Shown one piece after another: positions 18,042 to 28,107 of a stretch of DNA of 64,000 nt. The notes below the pieces were generated by a model. It saw only the letters and a program-made list of their open reading frames with translations. It was not told the DNA's origin and did no database searches. A program made the translations under genes and the position numbers. The stretch is taken from positions 2,356,001-2,420,000 of the forward strand of contig NZ_JAFV01000001.1 of NCBI RefSeq assembly GCF_000526315.1, written 5' to 3'. Position 1 is the first letter of the stretch. Each line of letters starts with the position of its first letter. This stretch comes from Methylopila sp. 73B. GTDB lineage: Bacteria > Pseudomonadota > Alphaproteobacteria > Rhizobiales > Methylopilaceae.

Positions 18042-18539
18042 ATGACCCTCGCCTCCCCCGCCCGCCGCGCCTACCTCGTCGCCCTCGTGGTCTTCGCGCT
18101 CGACCAGGCGCTGAAGCTCTGGGCGCTGTTCGTGTTCGACCTTGCGGCCAAGGGCCGCGTCGCCGTCGCGCCGATGTTCGACCTCGTGCTCGTCTGGAAC
18201 ACCGGCGTCTCCTACGGCCTGCTGCAGCAGGACAGCGATTTCGGCCGCTGGGCGCTGGTCGCGCTCCACGTGGTCGCCTCGATCGCGATCACGATCTGGA
18301 TAGGCCGAGAGAAGGACGCGCTGTCCACCTGGGCGCTCGCGCTCATCCTCGGCGGGGCGGTGGGGAACGGGATCGACCGCATCGCCTACGGCGCCGTGGT
18401 CGACTATGCGCTGCTGCATTGGGGCGAGGTCACCTGGTACGTGTTCAATCTGGCCGACGCGGCCATCGTTGCGGGGGTCCTGCTGCTTCTGTATGGTGCG
18501 CTCCGCGGCTCGAAGGGCGCCACGGGGGTAAACTCGTAG
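18042..18539 (+). CDS. lspA: Lipoprotein signal peptidase (signal peptidase II, 165 aa)
   Basis: LspA is the inner-membrane aspartic peptidase that cleaves prolipoprotein signal peptides after lipidation. There are four hydrophobic membrane segments. The catalytic aspartates lie in VVDYALLHWG and FNLADAAIVAG, and the WNTGVSYGLL segment matches the family NxGxxFG region. The start ATG follows directly on a repeat element and has no strong ribosome site. Likely substrates in the window include the entericidin-like lipoprotein at 763-888. Confidence 0.93.
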   Translation: MTLASPARRAYLVALVVFALDQALKLWALFVFDLAAKGRVAVAPMFDLVLVWNTGVSYGLLQQDSDFGRWALVALHVVASIAITIWIGREKDALSTWALALILGGAVGNGIDRIAYGAVVDYALLHWGEVTWYVFNLADAAIVAGVLLLLYGALRGSKGATGVNS

Positions 18540-18594
18540 AGCGTCACGTCCTTCGGACGGGAGCTGCCCGGGTCTCGGCTGCAAGGACACGTCG

Positions 18595-19248
18595 ATGAAG
18601 CGTCAGATCAAAGCCCTCGTCGCGCCGGTCGCCTTTGCGATCGCCGCGGTCGGCGTGGCTCATCCCGCCCACGCGGCGGACGACATGGGCTCCAACCCCA
18701 TCACCGAACTGTTCGACGCGTTCGGCATGGGCGACAAGGAAAAGCCCGAGATCGACTACCGCGAGCGTCCAGCGCTGGTGCCGCCGCCGGCGGTCAGCCA
18801 GCTGCCGCCCCCGCAGGCGAAGGGCGCCGTCGCCCAGTCGACCGGCCAGTGGCCGCTCGATCCCGACGCGGAGCGCCGCGCCCAGCGCAAGGCGCTGGCC
18901 GACGTGCCGCGCACCGAAGAGCGGGACTACCTGCTCGACCGCAATTCGCGCATCTCGCCGAGCGAGCTGAACCGCAAGCGCACGGCCGAGCCCGACGCCG
19001 CGGGCGTCGCCGGCTATTCCTCGCCGACCTACGACAACACGATTGATCGGCTGAGCCCGAGCGAACTCAGGGCGCGCAAGACGCAGACCGCCGAGGCGGT
19101 TCCCGCCGGAACCGAGCCGAAGCGCGCGCGGCTGACCGACCCGCCCTCGGGCTACCGCACCCCGGCCTCGACCGCGCCCTACAAGGCGCCGGAGGCCGAG
19201 GCCTCCTGGTACAAGAAGATCAATCCGTTCTCGAGCGAGGGCCACTGA
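18595..19248 (+). CDS. Exported protein of unknown function (217 aa)
   Basis: The protein has a signal peptide (MKRQIKALVAPVAFAIAAVGVAHPAHA then ADD is split at the cleavage site AHA). The mature part is polar, Pro/Arg-rich and low in hydrophobic residues, with a repeated SPSEL motif (residues about 121 and 153) and an aromatic C-terminus (SWYKKINPFSS). This suggests an extended, possibly disordered periplasmic protein. I do not recognise a domain. It lies between lspA and the M16 peptidase pair and ends in a strong terminator, so it may share a transcript with lspA. A gene in this position is common in Rhizobiales genomes as I recall. Confidence 0.7.
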   Translation: MKRQIKALVAPVAFAIAAVGVAHPAHAADDMGSNPITELFDAFGMGDKEKPEIDYRERPALVPPPAVSQLPPPQAKGAVAQSTGQWPLDPDAERRAQRKALADVPRTEERDYLLDRNSRISPSELNRKRTAEPDAAGVAGYSSPTYDNTIDRLSPSELRARKTQTAEAVPAGTEPKRARLTDPPSGYRTPASTAPYKAPEAEASWYKKINPFSSEGH

Positions 19249-19270
19249 GGCCTCTCCTCGTCCCGACCCG

Positions 19271-19305
19271 AAAAGGCCGGCCGCTCCCGTGGGCCGGCCT
19301 TTTTT
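19271..19305 (+). terminator. Rho-independent terminator after the 217-aa secreted gene
   Basis: AAAAGGCCGGCC, a 9-base loop and GGCCGGCCTTTTTT form a perfect 12-base-pair stem with a T tract on the plus strand. It ends the lspA/secreted-protein unit before the M16 genes. Confidence 0.92.
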
Positions 19306-19483
19306 GTTACGGCGATTTAACCGCCTCATCGGGTGACGTCGACCGCCGCTCGTGGCGGATCGCCGGTTCGTCTATATATGCAGACGACGCGCCCGCGTCG
19401 CCGCGGCTCTGACGCGGCGATCTCGCGCCCCGGACGCCAACTCTTCCCGGCCGCTTCGCCCGACAAAGGACGCCGCCCGCCTG

Positions 19484-20926
19484 ATGACCGGCCCCCGCCC
19501 GTTCACCCGCTTCTTCGGAGGTCTCGCCGCACCCATGGCCGCTGCAACGCTTGTCGCCTCCCTCGCCGGGCTCCAGCCCTCCGCCGCCGCGGCGGACCCC
19601 GCCCGCGCGTCCGGGCCGGAGGTTTCGACCTTCGCCCTCGCCAACGGCCTTGAGGTGGTGGTGATCCCGGACCACCGGACGCCGGTCGTCACGCACATGG
19701 TCTGGTACAAGGTGGGCTCGGCGGACGAGCCCGCAGGCGTCTCCGGCATCGCGCACTTCCTCGAGCACCTGATGTTCAAGGGCACGGCGAAGCACCCCGC
19801 CGGCGCGTTCTCGAAGGTGGTCGCCGAGCTCGGCGGCCAGGAGAACGCCTTCACCTCGTACGACTACACCGCCTATTTCCAGCGCGTCGCCAAGGAGCAC
19901 CTCCAGGAGGTGATGTCCTTCGAGGCCGACCGCATGACCGGGCTGCAGCTCACCGACGAAGTGGTGAACCCGGAGCGCGACGTGATCCTCGAGGAGCGTC
20001 GCTCGCGCGTCGACGGCGATCCCTCGTCGCAGCTCTCCGAGGCCGTCGCCGCCGCGCTGTTCGTGAACCACCCCTACGGCACGCCCATCATCGGTTGGGA
20101 GCACGAGATGGAGACGCTGTCACGCGCGGACGCGATCGCCTTCTACGAGCGCTTCTACACGCCGAACAACGCCATCCTGGTGGTCGCGGGCGACGTGGAG
20201 CCGGCCGAGGTCAAGGCCATGGCGGAGGAGACCTACGGCAAGGCGCCCCGTCGCGCGGACCCCGGCGCGCGCAAGCGCCCGACCGAGCCGGAGCCGCGCG
20301 CGGCGCGCCGGGTCTCGCTGTCCGACCCGCGGGTGACGCAGCCCTCGATCTCGAAGCAGTTCCTCGCGCCCTCCTACGAGACTGCGAAGGGCGACCAGGC
20401 CTACGCGCTCGATCTGCTGGCGCAGCTGCTCGGCGGCGGCCCCACCAGCCGCCTCTACAAGGCGCTCGTCGTGGAGAAGGGCGTCGCCGCCAACGCCGGC
20501 GCCTGGTACCAGGGCGACGCGCTCGACGACGGTCGCTTCGCGGTCTACGGCAGCCCGCGCGGCGGCGCCTCTCTCAAGGAGATCGAGACGGCGCTCGAGG
20601 AGGAGATCGCCAAGATCGTGGCCGACGGCCCGACGCCCGAGGAGCTCGTCCGCGCCAAGACCCGTCTCGTCGCCGACACGATCTACGCGCAAGACAACCA
20701 GGCGACGCTCGCCCGGATCTACGGCGCGTCGCTCGCCACCGGCGGCACGGTCGCCGAGGTTCAGGGCTGGCCCGACAAGATCCGCGCCGTGACCGCCGAT
20801 CAGGTGCGGGACGCCGCGCGCGCCGTGCTGCAGCCGCGCCGCGGCGTGACCGGCGAGCTTCTGACCGCGAAGCCCGCCGCTGTTCCCGCCACCGCCGAGA
20901 AGGCCGCGCCGGGGGCGCGTCCGTGA
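19484..20926 (+). CDS. M16 zinc metallopeptidase, catalytically competent (480 aa)
   Basis: This is a pitrilysin/processing-peptidase family protein. The inverted zinc motif HxxEH is present as AHFLEHLMFKG, and the distal Glu lies in NPERDVILEERR. A signal-like hydrophobic N-terminus (MAAATLVASLAGLQPSAAAA) points to export. I chose ATG 19484 because it gives a normal signal peptide and has AAAGGA upstream; an earlier ATG at 19352 would add 44 basic residues. The next gene overlaps its stop and encodes an inactive partner, so the two probably form a heterodimer in the periplasm, as for other bacterial M16B pairs. Confidence 0.88.
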   Translation: MTGPRPFTRFFGGLAAPMAAATLVASLAGLQPSAAAADPARASGPEVSTFALANGLEVVVIPDHRTPVVTHMVWYKVGSADEPAGVSGIAHFLEHLMFKGTAKHPAGAFSKVVAELGGQENAFTSYDYTAYFQRVAKEHLQEVMSFEADRMTGLQLTDEVVNPERDVILEERRSRVDGDPSSQLSEAVAAALFVNHPYGTPIIGWEHEMETLSRADAIAFYERFYTPNNAILVVAGDVEPAEVKAMAEETYGKAPRRADPGARKRPTEPEPRAARRVSLSDPRVTQPSISKQFLAPSYETAKGDQAYALDLLAQLLGGGPTSRLYKALVVEKGVAANAGAWYQGDALDDGRFAVYGSPRGGASLKEIETALEEEIAKIVADGPTPEELVRAKTRLVADTIYAQDNQATLARIYGASLATGGTVAEVQGWPDKIRAVTADQVRDAARAVLQPRRGVTGELLTAKPAAVPATAEKAAPGARP

Positions 20927-22329
20927 CGGGCGGCCTCGCCGCCCCTCGCCTGTCCCGCCGCCTGTCCGGAGTCTTCGCCGCCGTCATGACCGCAGCCGCC
21001 ATCGCTCTGCCGACCGCCCCTGCCCGCGCCACCGACATCCAGCGGGTCAAGACGCCCGCGGGCGCGGAGGCCTGGCTCGTCGAGGAGAACACGGTCCCGG
21101 TGGTCGCCGTCGAGCTCGCCTTCAAGGGCGGCGCGGCGCAGGACCCCGAGGGCAAGGCCGGGCTCGCCCACCTGATGTCGGCGCTGCTCGACGAGGGCGC
21201 GGCCGACCTCGATTCCGAGGCCTTCCAGCAGACGCTGGAAGACAAGGCGATCGAGCTCAACTTCTCCTCGAACCGCGACGGCGTGACCGCGAGCCTGCGC
21301 ACGCTGCCTGAGAACATCGACGAGGCGTTCCGGCTGCTTGGCCTCGCGCTGGCCAAGCCGCGCTTCGAGACCGCGGACGTCGACCGCATGCGCGGCCAGC
21401 TCTCCGCGCAGATCCGCCGCGCCGCGCTCGACCCCGACGACATGGCCGGCCGCACCTTCTTCTCGGAGGCGTTTCCCGGCCATCCCTACGGCGTTCCGCC
21501 GCGCGGCACGGTCGAGACCCTCGGCGCCATCAGCCGCGACGACCTCGTCGCCGGCCACACGCGCCTGATCGCCCGCGACAACGTCGCGATCGGCGTCGTG
21601 GGCGCGATCACGCCCGAACGCCTCGCCGGACTGATCGACGGCGTGCTTTCCGGGCTCCCCGCCAAGGCCAGCCTCGTCCCGGTTCCGACCGTGCAGCCCG
21701 AGGGCGTGGGCCGCACCGAGGTGGTCGAGCTGGACGTGCCGCAGACCTCCATCATCTTCGGTCGCGCCGGCCCGCTCCGGAACGACGACGACTTCATCCC
21801 GGCCTATGTGGTCAACCACATCCTCGGCGGCGGCTCGTTCTCGTCGCGGCTGTTCACCGAGGTGCGCGAGAAGCGCGGCCTCGCCTACGGCGTCTACAGC
21901 TACCTTGCCCCCTACGACCACGCCGGCATGGTGCTCGGCGGCGTCGCGACCCGGAACGACCGCGCCGGGCAGTCGGTCGACCTGATCCGCGCCGAGATCG
22001 CCCGGATCGCCAAGGACGGGCCGACGGCGGAGGAGCTGGCGAGCGCCAAGAAATACCTGATCGGCTCCTACGCGCTGCGCTTCGACACCTCGGCCAAGAT
22101 CGCCAATCAGCTGGTCCAGCTGCAGCTCGACGATCTCGGGATCGACTACATCACCCGCCGCAACGCGCTGGTGGAGGCGATCACCCCCGAGCAGGTCAAG
22201 ACCGCCGCGGCGAAGCTGTTCGGGGACGGCTCGCTGCTGATCATCGCGGTCGGCAAGCCGCAGGGCCTCGGCGAGGTCAACGTGCGTGCGCCGGAGGCCG
22301 CCCCGGCCACCCCCGGCGCGCCCGGCTGA
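20923..22329 (+). CDS. M16 peptidase-like subunit lacking the zinc motif (468 aa)
   Basis: GTG 20923-20925 overlaps the previous TGA by two bases. A signal peptide (VFAAVMTAAAIALPTAPARA) precedes an M16 fold with FKGGAAQDPEGKAGLAHLM and the C-terminal VREKRGLAYGVYS block. Where HxxEH should be, the sequence reads HLMSALLDEG, so the zinc site is missing. In bacterial and mitochondrial M16 pairs such a subunit binds peptide through its glycine-rich segment and the other subunit cuts. Translational coupling supports this role. The substrate is unknown. Confidence 0.87.
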   Translation: MTGGLAAPRLSRRLSGVFAAVMTAAAIALPTAPARATDIQRVKTPAGAEAWLVEENTVPVVAVELAFKGGAAQDPEGKAGLAHLMSALLDEGAADLDSEAFQQTLEDKAIELNFSSNRDGVTASLRTLPENIDEAFRLLGLALAKPRFETADVDRMRGQLSAQIRRAALDPDDMAGRTFFSEAFPGHPYGVPPRGTVETLGAISRDDLVAGHTRLIARDNVAIGVVGAITPERLAGLIDGVLSGLPAKASLVPVPTVQPEGVGRTEVVELDVPQTSIIFGRAGPLRNDDDFIPAYVVNHILGGGSFSSRLFTEVREKRGLAYGVYSYLAPYDHAGMVLGGVATRNDRAGQSVDLIRAEIARIAKDGPTAEELASAKKYLIGSYALRFDTSAKIANQLVQLQLDDLGIDYITRRNALVEAITPEQVKTAAAKLFGDGSLLIIAVGKPQGLGEVNVRAPEAAPATPGAPG

Positions 22330-22403
22330 GAGCGTCGGCCGCCCGCGCGCCGCGCCGCGGGCGATGCTAGACTGACCGCCCGACTCGCGAGCCGCCGCCT
22401 CTG

Positions 22404-24206
<1,803 letters not shown>

Positions 24207-24319
24207 CGCGCCGGCGCCGCGATCGTGCGCATAGCCGCCGTTGATCGGCCGGGCCGAGGCGGCGAGCATCGGCGTCCACGATTCGCGCGGAGAGACGATC
24301 CCGCCAGGAGACAGACGGC

Positions 24320-24934
24320 ATGCTTCAACAGACCGCCACCGATCTCGCGCTGCGGCTCGCCGCGGTCTATGCGCTGGTCGGCGTGTTCGTGGCGCTCACG
24401 CTCGTCGTCGCGCTGACCATGGCGCGGATCGTGAAGACGCCGCGGGTCATGCGGACGGGCCTCTACGCGCTCTATCTCCTGTCGATCGTGGGGCTGGTCA
24501 CGGCCTACGCCGCCGGCGCCCTGACGCCTCCGGCGGACGCGGCGCAACGGATCGCGGCGTCCGCCGAAAGCGCCAAGGCCTTCGACGCGCGCAACGCGGC
24601 GATCACGCCCGGCGACGTCGCGCCGTCGACCACGGCGGCGGCTGCGTCGGTCGGGACCGTCTACATCCAGGCGCCCGACATGGACTCCCGCTTCGCCGCC
24701 GAGGACCTGTGGCGCGACCTGCGGGCGGCCGGCTTCCAGTCGCCCGGCATCGAACTGGTCGCCGGGCGCGCGCCGACGACGCCGGAGGTGCGCTACTTCA
24801 ACGACGCCGACCGGCCGCTGGCCGAGCAGGTGGCGGCGATCGCGGCGAAGCGGGGCCTCGAGGGCTCGGTGGTCAAGACCATCGCAAACTACAAGGCGCC
24901 CCCCGGCCAGATGGAGTTCTGGTACCCTCGCTGA
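24320..24934 (+). CDS. Membrane-anchored protein of unknown function (204 aa)
   Basis: I do not recognise the family with certainty. Two transmembrane helices lie near the N-terminus (LRLAAVYALVGVFVALTLVV and TGLYALYLLSIVGLVTAYAAG). After a linker, residues 113-200 form a small alpha/beta domain: VYIQAPDMDSRF, DLWRDLRAAGF, VRYFNDADRPLAEQVAAI. That pattern recalls the LytR C-terminal-type domain, seen with peptides or glycan partners, but the match is by eye only. The start has AGGAGAC upstream. Immediately downstream, with a GAGGAGCGG ribosome site in a 21-base gap, lies a GGDEF gene, so the two may be an operon. Confidence 0.6.
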   Translation: MLQQTATDLALRLAAVYALVGVFVALTLVVALTMARIVKTPRVMRTGLYALYLLSIVGLVTAYAAGALTPPADAAQRIAASAESAKAFDARNAAITPGDVAPSTTAAAASVGTVYIQAPDMDSRFAAEDLWRDLRAAGFQSPGIELVAGRAPTTPEVRYFNDADRPLAEQVAAIAAKRGLEGSVVKTIANYKAPPGQMEFWYPR

Positions 24935-24955
24935 AACAGGTGAGGAGGAGCGGCG

Positions 24956-26203
24956 ATGGCGGCGACCCGTCGAGCGCTTTCGATCCGAGAGCGACGTCTG
25001 CTCGACGCGCTCGCGAGCCCGGTGCTCGTCGTCACAGGCGACGACGTCCCCGTTCTGATCGCCATGAACCCGGCCGCCCGCCGCCTGCTCGGGCGGTCCT
25101 CCGCGGGACGGCCGACCTTGGAGCGCGCGATCGGCGCCGAAGCCGCGGCGGCGCTCGCCAAGGCGATCGCGTCGATGGCGCAGGGCGGGCCGGGGCCCAG
25201 CGTCACGGTCGCCTGCGGCGCGGCGGGGATGATCCGCTTCGATCTCGGGCGGGATCCCCGCGACCCCGGCCTGGTCATGATCGCGCTGCGCGGCGCGACC
25301 GATGCCTTGAGCGCGATCGATGAGTTGGCTCAGATGCGCTCGGTGCTGGAGTCGCTGCCGGTGGGCGTCGAGATCTACGACCGCGACTTCAACGCCCTGT
25401 TCTACAACGGCGCGTCAGACGCGCTGTTCGACTACGAGGGCGCGGCGGTGCTCAGCCACGGCGCCTGGTGGCGGCACGCCTTTCCGGATCCCGCGTTGAG
25501 GCGGGCCGCTCGGGAGGACTGGCGGCGCACCATCGCCGCGGCGAAGGCCGACCCGTCGCGCGCCCACATGCGGGAGTGGACCGTGCGGGCCCGGGACGGC
25601 GACACCCGGACGGTGCAGTTCTACTACCGGTTCCTCGGCGATCGCTTCACGCTCGTGCTGTGGGACGTCACCGAGCAGCGCCGGATGGAATCGGAGCTCC
25701 GCGCGGCGGCCCGCACCGACGCGCTGACGGGCGTGGCGAACCGGCGCCGCTTCGCGGAGAGGCTCGCCCACGACATCGCCACTGCGCGCTCCCGCGGCGA
25801 GCCTCTGGCGCTGATCGCGCTCGACATCGACCACTTCAAGGCGATCAACGATCGGTTCGGGCACGCAGTCGGCGACGAGGTCTTGAAGGCGGTCGCGAAG
25901 CGCGCGGCGGGCGCGCTCCGCCACGACGACATGATCGCGCGGGTGGGCGGCGAGGAGTTCGCGGCCCTGCTGCCGAGGGCGACCGGCGACGAAGCGAAAC
26001 TGGTCGCCGACCGCCTGCACAGGGCGATCGTCAGTTTGCCGATCGCCCTCGAGGGGCTGACGCTCGGGGTGACGATCAGCCTCGGCGGGGCCCTGCTGCG
26101 GGCCGAAGACGCCGCCCCGGAAACGCTGACGGCCCGCGCGGACGCAGCGCTCTACGCGGCCAAGGCCCGCGGCCGCAACCGCGTGGCGTTCGAAGGCGAC
26201 TGA
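24956..26203 (+). CDS. Diguanylate cyclase with PAS-like domains (415 aa)
   Basis: This GGDEF protein makes cyclic di-GMP. The active site is GGEEF in ARVGGEEFAALLPR. The product-inhibition I-site RxxD (RHDD) lies exactly five residues before it, so feedback control is probably intact. The N-terminal 240 residues have two PAS-like blocks (VLVVTGDDVPVLIAMNPAARR and LPVGVEIYDRDFNALFYNGA); no transmembrane helix is evident, so it is a cytosolic sensor. It follows a membrane protein gene by 21 bases and is near a second cyclase. Confidence 0.92.
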   Translation: MAATRRALSIRERRLLDALASPVLVVTGDDVPVLIAMNPAARRLLGRSSAGRPTLERAIGAEAAAALAKAIASMAQGGPGPSVTVACGAAGMIRFDLGRDPRDPGLVMIALRGATDALSAIDELAQMRSVLESLPVGVEIYDRDFNALFYNGASDALFDYEGAAVLSHGAWWRHAFPDPALRRAAREDWRRTIAAAKADPSRAHMREWTVRARDGDTRTVQFYYRFLGDRFTLVLWDVTEQRRMESELRAAARTDALTGVANRRRFAERLAHDIATARSRGEPLALIALDIDHFKAINDRFGHAVGDEVLKAVAKRAAGALRHDDMIARVGGEEFAALLPRATGDEAKLVADRLHRAIVSLPIALEGLTLGVTISLGGALLRAEDAAPETLTARADAALYAAKARGRNRVAFEGD

Positions 26204-26368
26204 CGACCCCGGCGTGATGCGCCAGACGGTCACAGGCGCTTTCGCCGACGGCCCGCGTTCACCAAGCCGAACGAGGCCGGTGCAAAAGCGCGGCCATCGG
26301 CCCTTTCCGCCACGTTTGCTGGTATACGTAATTTTCCATATGACCCAGATCAGAGCCGCCACCGCTTG

Positions 26369-27730
26369 ATGCGCCTCGACGTTCCAACGATGGTCGCCTG
26401 CTCCGCGGTGGTCCTCGCTCTGCTGGGCGCGTCCCTGCTGTTGTCCTGGGCGGGCTCCGGGCGACCCAAGCGGCTGTGGTGGTGGACCCTGCCGTTCCTC
26501 TTCGCCGTGGCCTCGGCCGCCCTGCTGGTGGGAGACGGCTTTCTCGTCAGGGAATGGCAGGAGCGAATCGCCGTAGTCGGGGTGCTCCTCGCCCATGGGT
26601 TCGCCTGGCAGGCCGCGCGAGCCTTCGATCGGCGCTCCAACGTCGTCGGGACGGCGCTCGCCATCGCCTTCGGCTGGATGGGCCTCGACGTCGCGGCGCA
26701 AGCCCTCGACCTGCCGGCCGCCGGGGGCGTGACCCGCACGCTCTGCGTCGCGACGTTGAACGGATTGAGCGCGTGGGAGTTCTGGCGCGGGCGCGACGAG
26801 GCCCTGCCGTCGCGACGCCTCATCGTGTCGCTGATGGCGCTCTTCGCCGGCCTGAGCGCGGTCCGCGCCGCGTTCGTCCCGTTCCTTCCCGCGCCGCTTG
26901 GCCTCGGCGCGCCCGAGGTCTGGGCGGTCGTGATCTACAACGCCGCCGTCGTGGCGCAGGCCTCCGCGACCGTCGCCCTCGTCGTCGCGATGTCGCGGGA
27001 GCGCGTGGCGCTCGCAAACTACGAGATGGCGTTGCGCGACCACCTCACCGGCGCGCTCAACCGGCGCGCCTTCGACCAGGAGCTGCTGTTGCTCGAAAAC
27101 GAACGCTCCTCCGACGCCGTCGGCGTCGCGGCGCTCGTGTTCGACATCGACAACTTCAAGACGATCAACGACCGCTACGGCCACGACGTCGGCGACGTCG
27201 TCATCGTCGAGGCGGCGGCGGCGGCGCAACGCTCGATCCGCGCGCGCGACGCGCTGTTCCGGATCGGCGGCGAGGAGTTCGTCTGCCTGCTACCGGGCGC
27301 CACGCTGGCGCAGGCCGAAACGGTCGCCGAAAGGCTGCGGCGGTCGTTCGCCGAAACCCGGATCAGGGTCGGCGAGCACGTCGTCCGCGCCACCCTGAGC
27401 GTCGGCGTGTCCTCGACCGAGCTCGACTGCGCGCATGTCGCGCAGATCGTGTCGTTCGCCGACGAAGCGATGTATGTTGCGAAGGGCGCCGGGCGGAACC
27501 GCACGATCGTCTCCGATCGGCCGAGGATCCGGCGTAGCGACCTGCGTCAGGCCACGCGCAGCACCGCGAGCCGGGTGTCGCCGTACGTGCGGATTTCGAG
27601 CGTATCGAATCCAGCGGGCGCGATGGCCTCGACGTCCGCCGCTTCTTCCCAGACGACCAGCGCGCCGGGCGCCAGCCAGCCGCCTTCGCGCGCCGAGGAC
27701 AAGGCGCGCTCCCCCAACCCCCGCGCATAG
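26369..27730 (+). CDS. Membrane diguanylate cyclase with C-terminal extension antisense to rsmD (453 aa)
   Basis: The N-terminal ~215 residues contain about six hydrophobic helices, a MASE-like membrane sensor. The cyclase domain starts at DHLTGALNRRAF; the active site is GGEEF in FRIGGEEFVCLLPG and the I-site RARD lies five residues before it. The domain should end near AGRNRTIVSD (about residue 386). Instead the frame continues for some 65 residues across the rsmD 3' end (184-base overlap). A stop (TAG 27535-27537) lies one base out of frame just before rsmD ends, so a frameshift, real or in the assembly, probably made the tail. ATG 26369 is preferred over TTG 26366. Confidence 0.88.
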   Translation: MRLDVPTMVACSAVVLALLGASLLLSWAGSGRPKRLWWWTLPFLFAVASAALLVGDGFLVREWQERIAVVGVLLAHGFAWQAARAFDRRSNVVGTALAIAFGWMGLDVAAQALDLPAAGGVTRTLCVATLNGLSAWEFWRGRDEALPSRRLIVSLMALFAGLSAVRAAFVPFLPAPLGLGAPEVWAVVIYNAAVVAQASATVALVVAMSRERVALANYEMALRDHLTGALNRRAFDQELLLLENERSSDAVGVAALVFDIDNFKTINDRYGHDVGDVVIVEAAAAAQRSIRARDALFRIGGEEFVCLLPGATLAQAETVAERLRRSFAETRIRVGEHVVRATLSVGVSSTELDCAHVAQIVSFADEAMYVAKGAGRNRTIVSDRPRIRRSDLRQATRSTASRVSPYVRISSVSNPAGAMASTSAASSQTTSAPGASQPPSRAEDKARSPNPRA

Positions 27731-28107
27731 GGGGGATCGGCGAAGACAAGATCGAACGGAGCGGTCGCGCCGACGGGGCCCATGCGGGTGGCGTCGCGGC
27801 GCGCGATGCGCGTTTGCCCGCCGAGGCCGAGCGTCTCCACATTGGCGCGAAGGCACGCGCGGGCCTCGGCCCCCTCGTCGACGAACAGCGCGAACCGCGC
27901 CCCGCGCGACAGCGCCTCGAAGCCGAGCGCTCCCGTGCCGGCGAACAGGTCGAGCACGCGCGCGCCGGCGGCCGGATCGCCATAGGCGTGAGCCAGCACG
28001 TTAAACACGGCCTCGCGCAGCCGGTCCGTCGTGGGACGGATCGCGCGCGAGTCCGCGGCCGGGCCCTTCAGGGCGCGGCCCTTGAATTTACCCCCGACGA
28101 TCCGCAC
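27547..28107 (-). CDS. rsmD: 16S rRNA (guanine966-N2)-methyltransferase RsmD (186 aa)
   Basis: RsmD methylates G966 of 16S rRNA using SAM. The start RIVGGKFKGRALKG, the SAM site VLDLFAGTGALGFEALSRGA and the catalytic VFADPPYARG block are all present. GTG 28105-28107 places the family start correctly and gives the normal ~185 residues. The start overlaps the 3' end of rluB by 20 bases, so translation may be coupled. The 3' end overlaps antisense with the upstream GGDEF gene. Confidence 0.93.
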   Translation of the reverse strand: MRIVGGKFKGRALKGPAADSRAIRPTTDRLREAVFNVLAHAYGDPAAGARVLDLFAGTGALGFEALSRGARFALFVDEGAEARACLRANVETLGLGGQTRIARRDATRMGPVGATAPFDLVFADPPYARGLGERALSSAREGGWLAPGALVVWEEAADVEAIAPAGFDTLEIRTYGDTRLAVLRVA

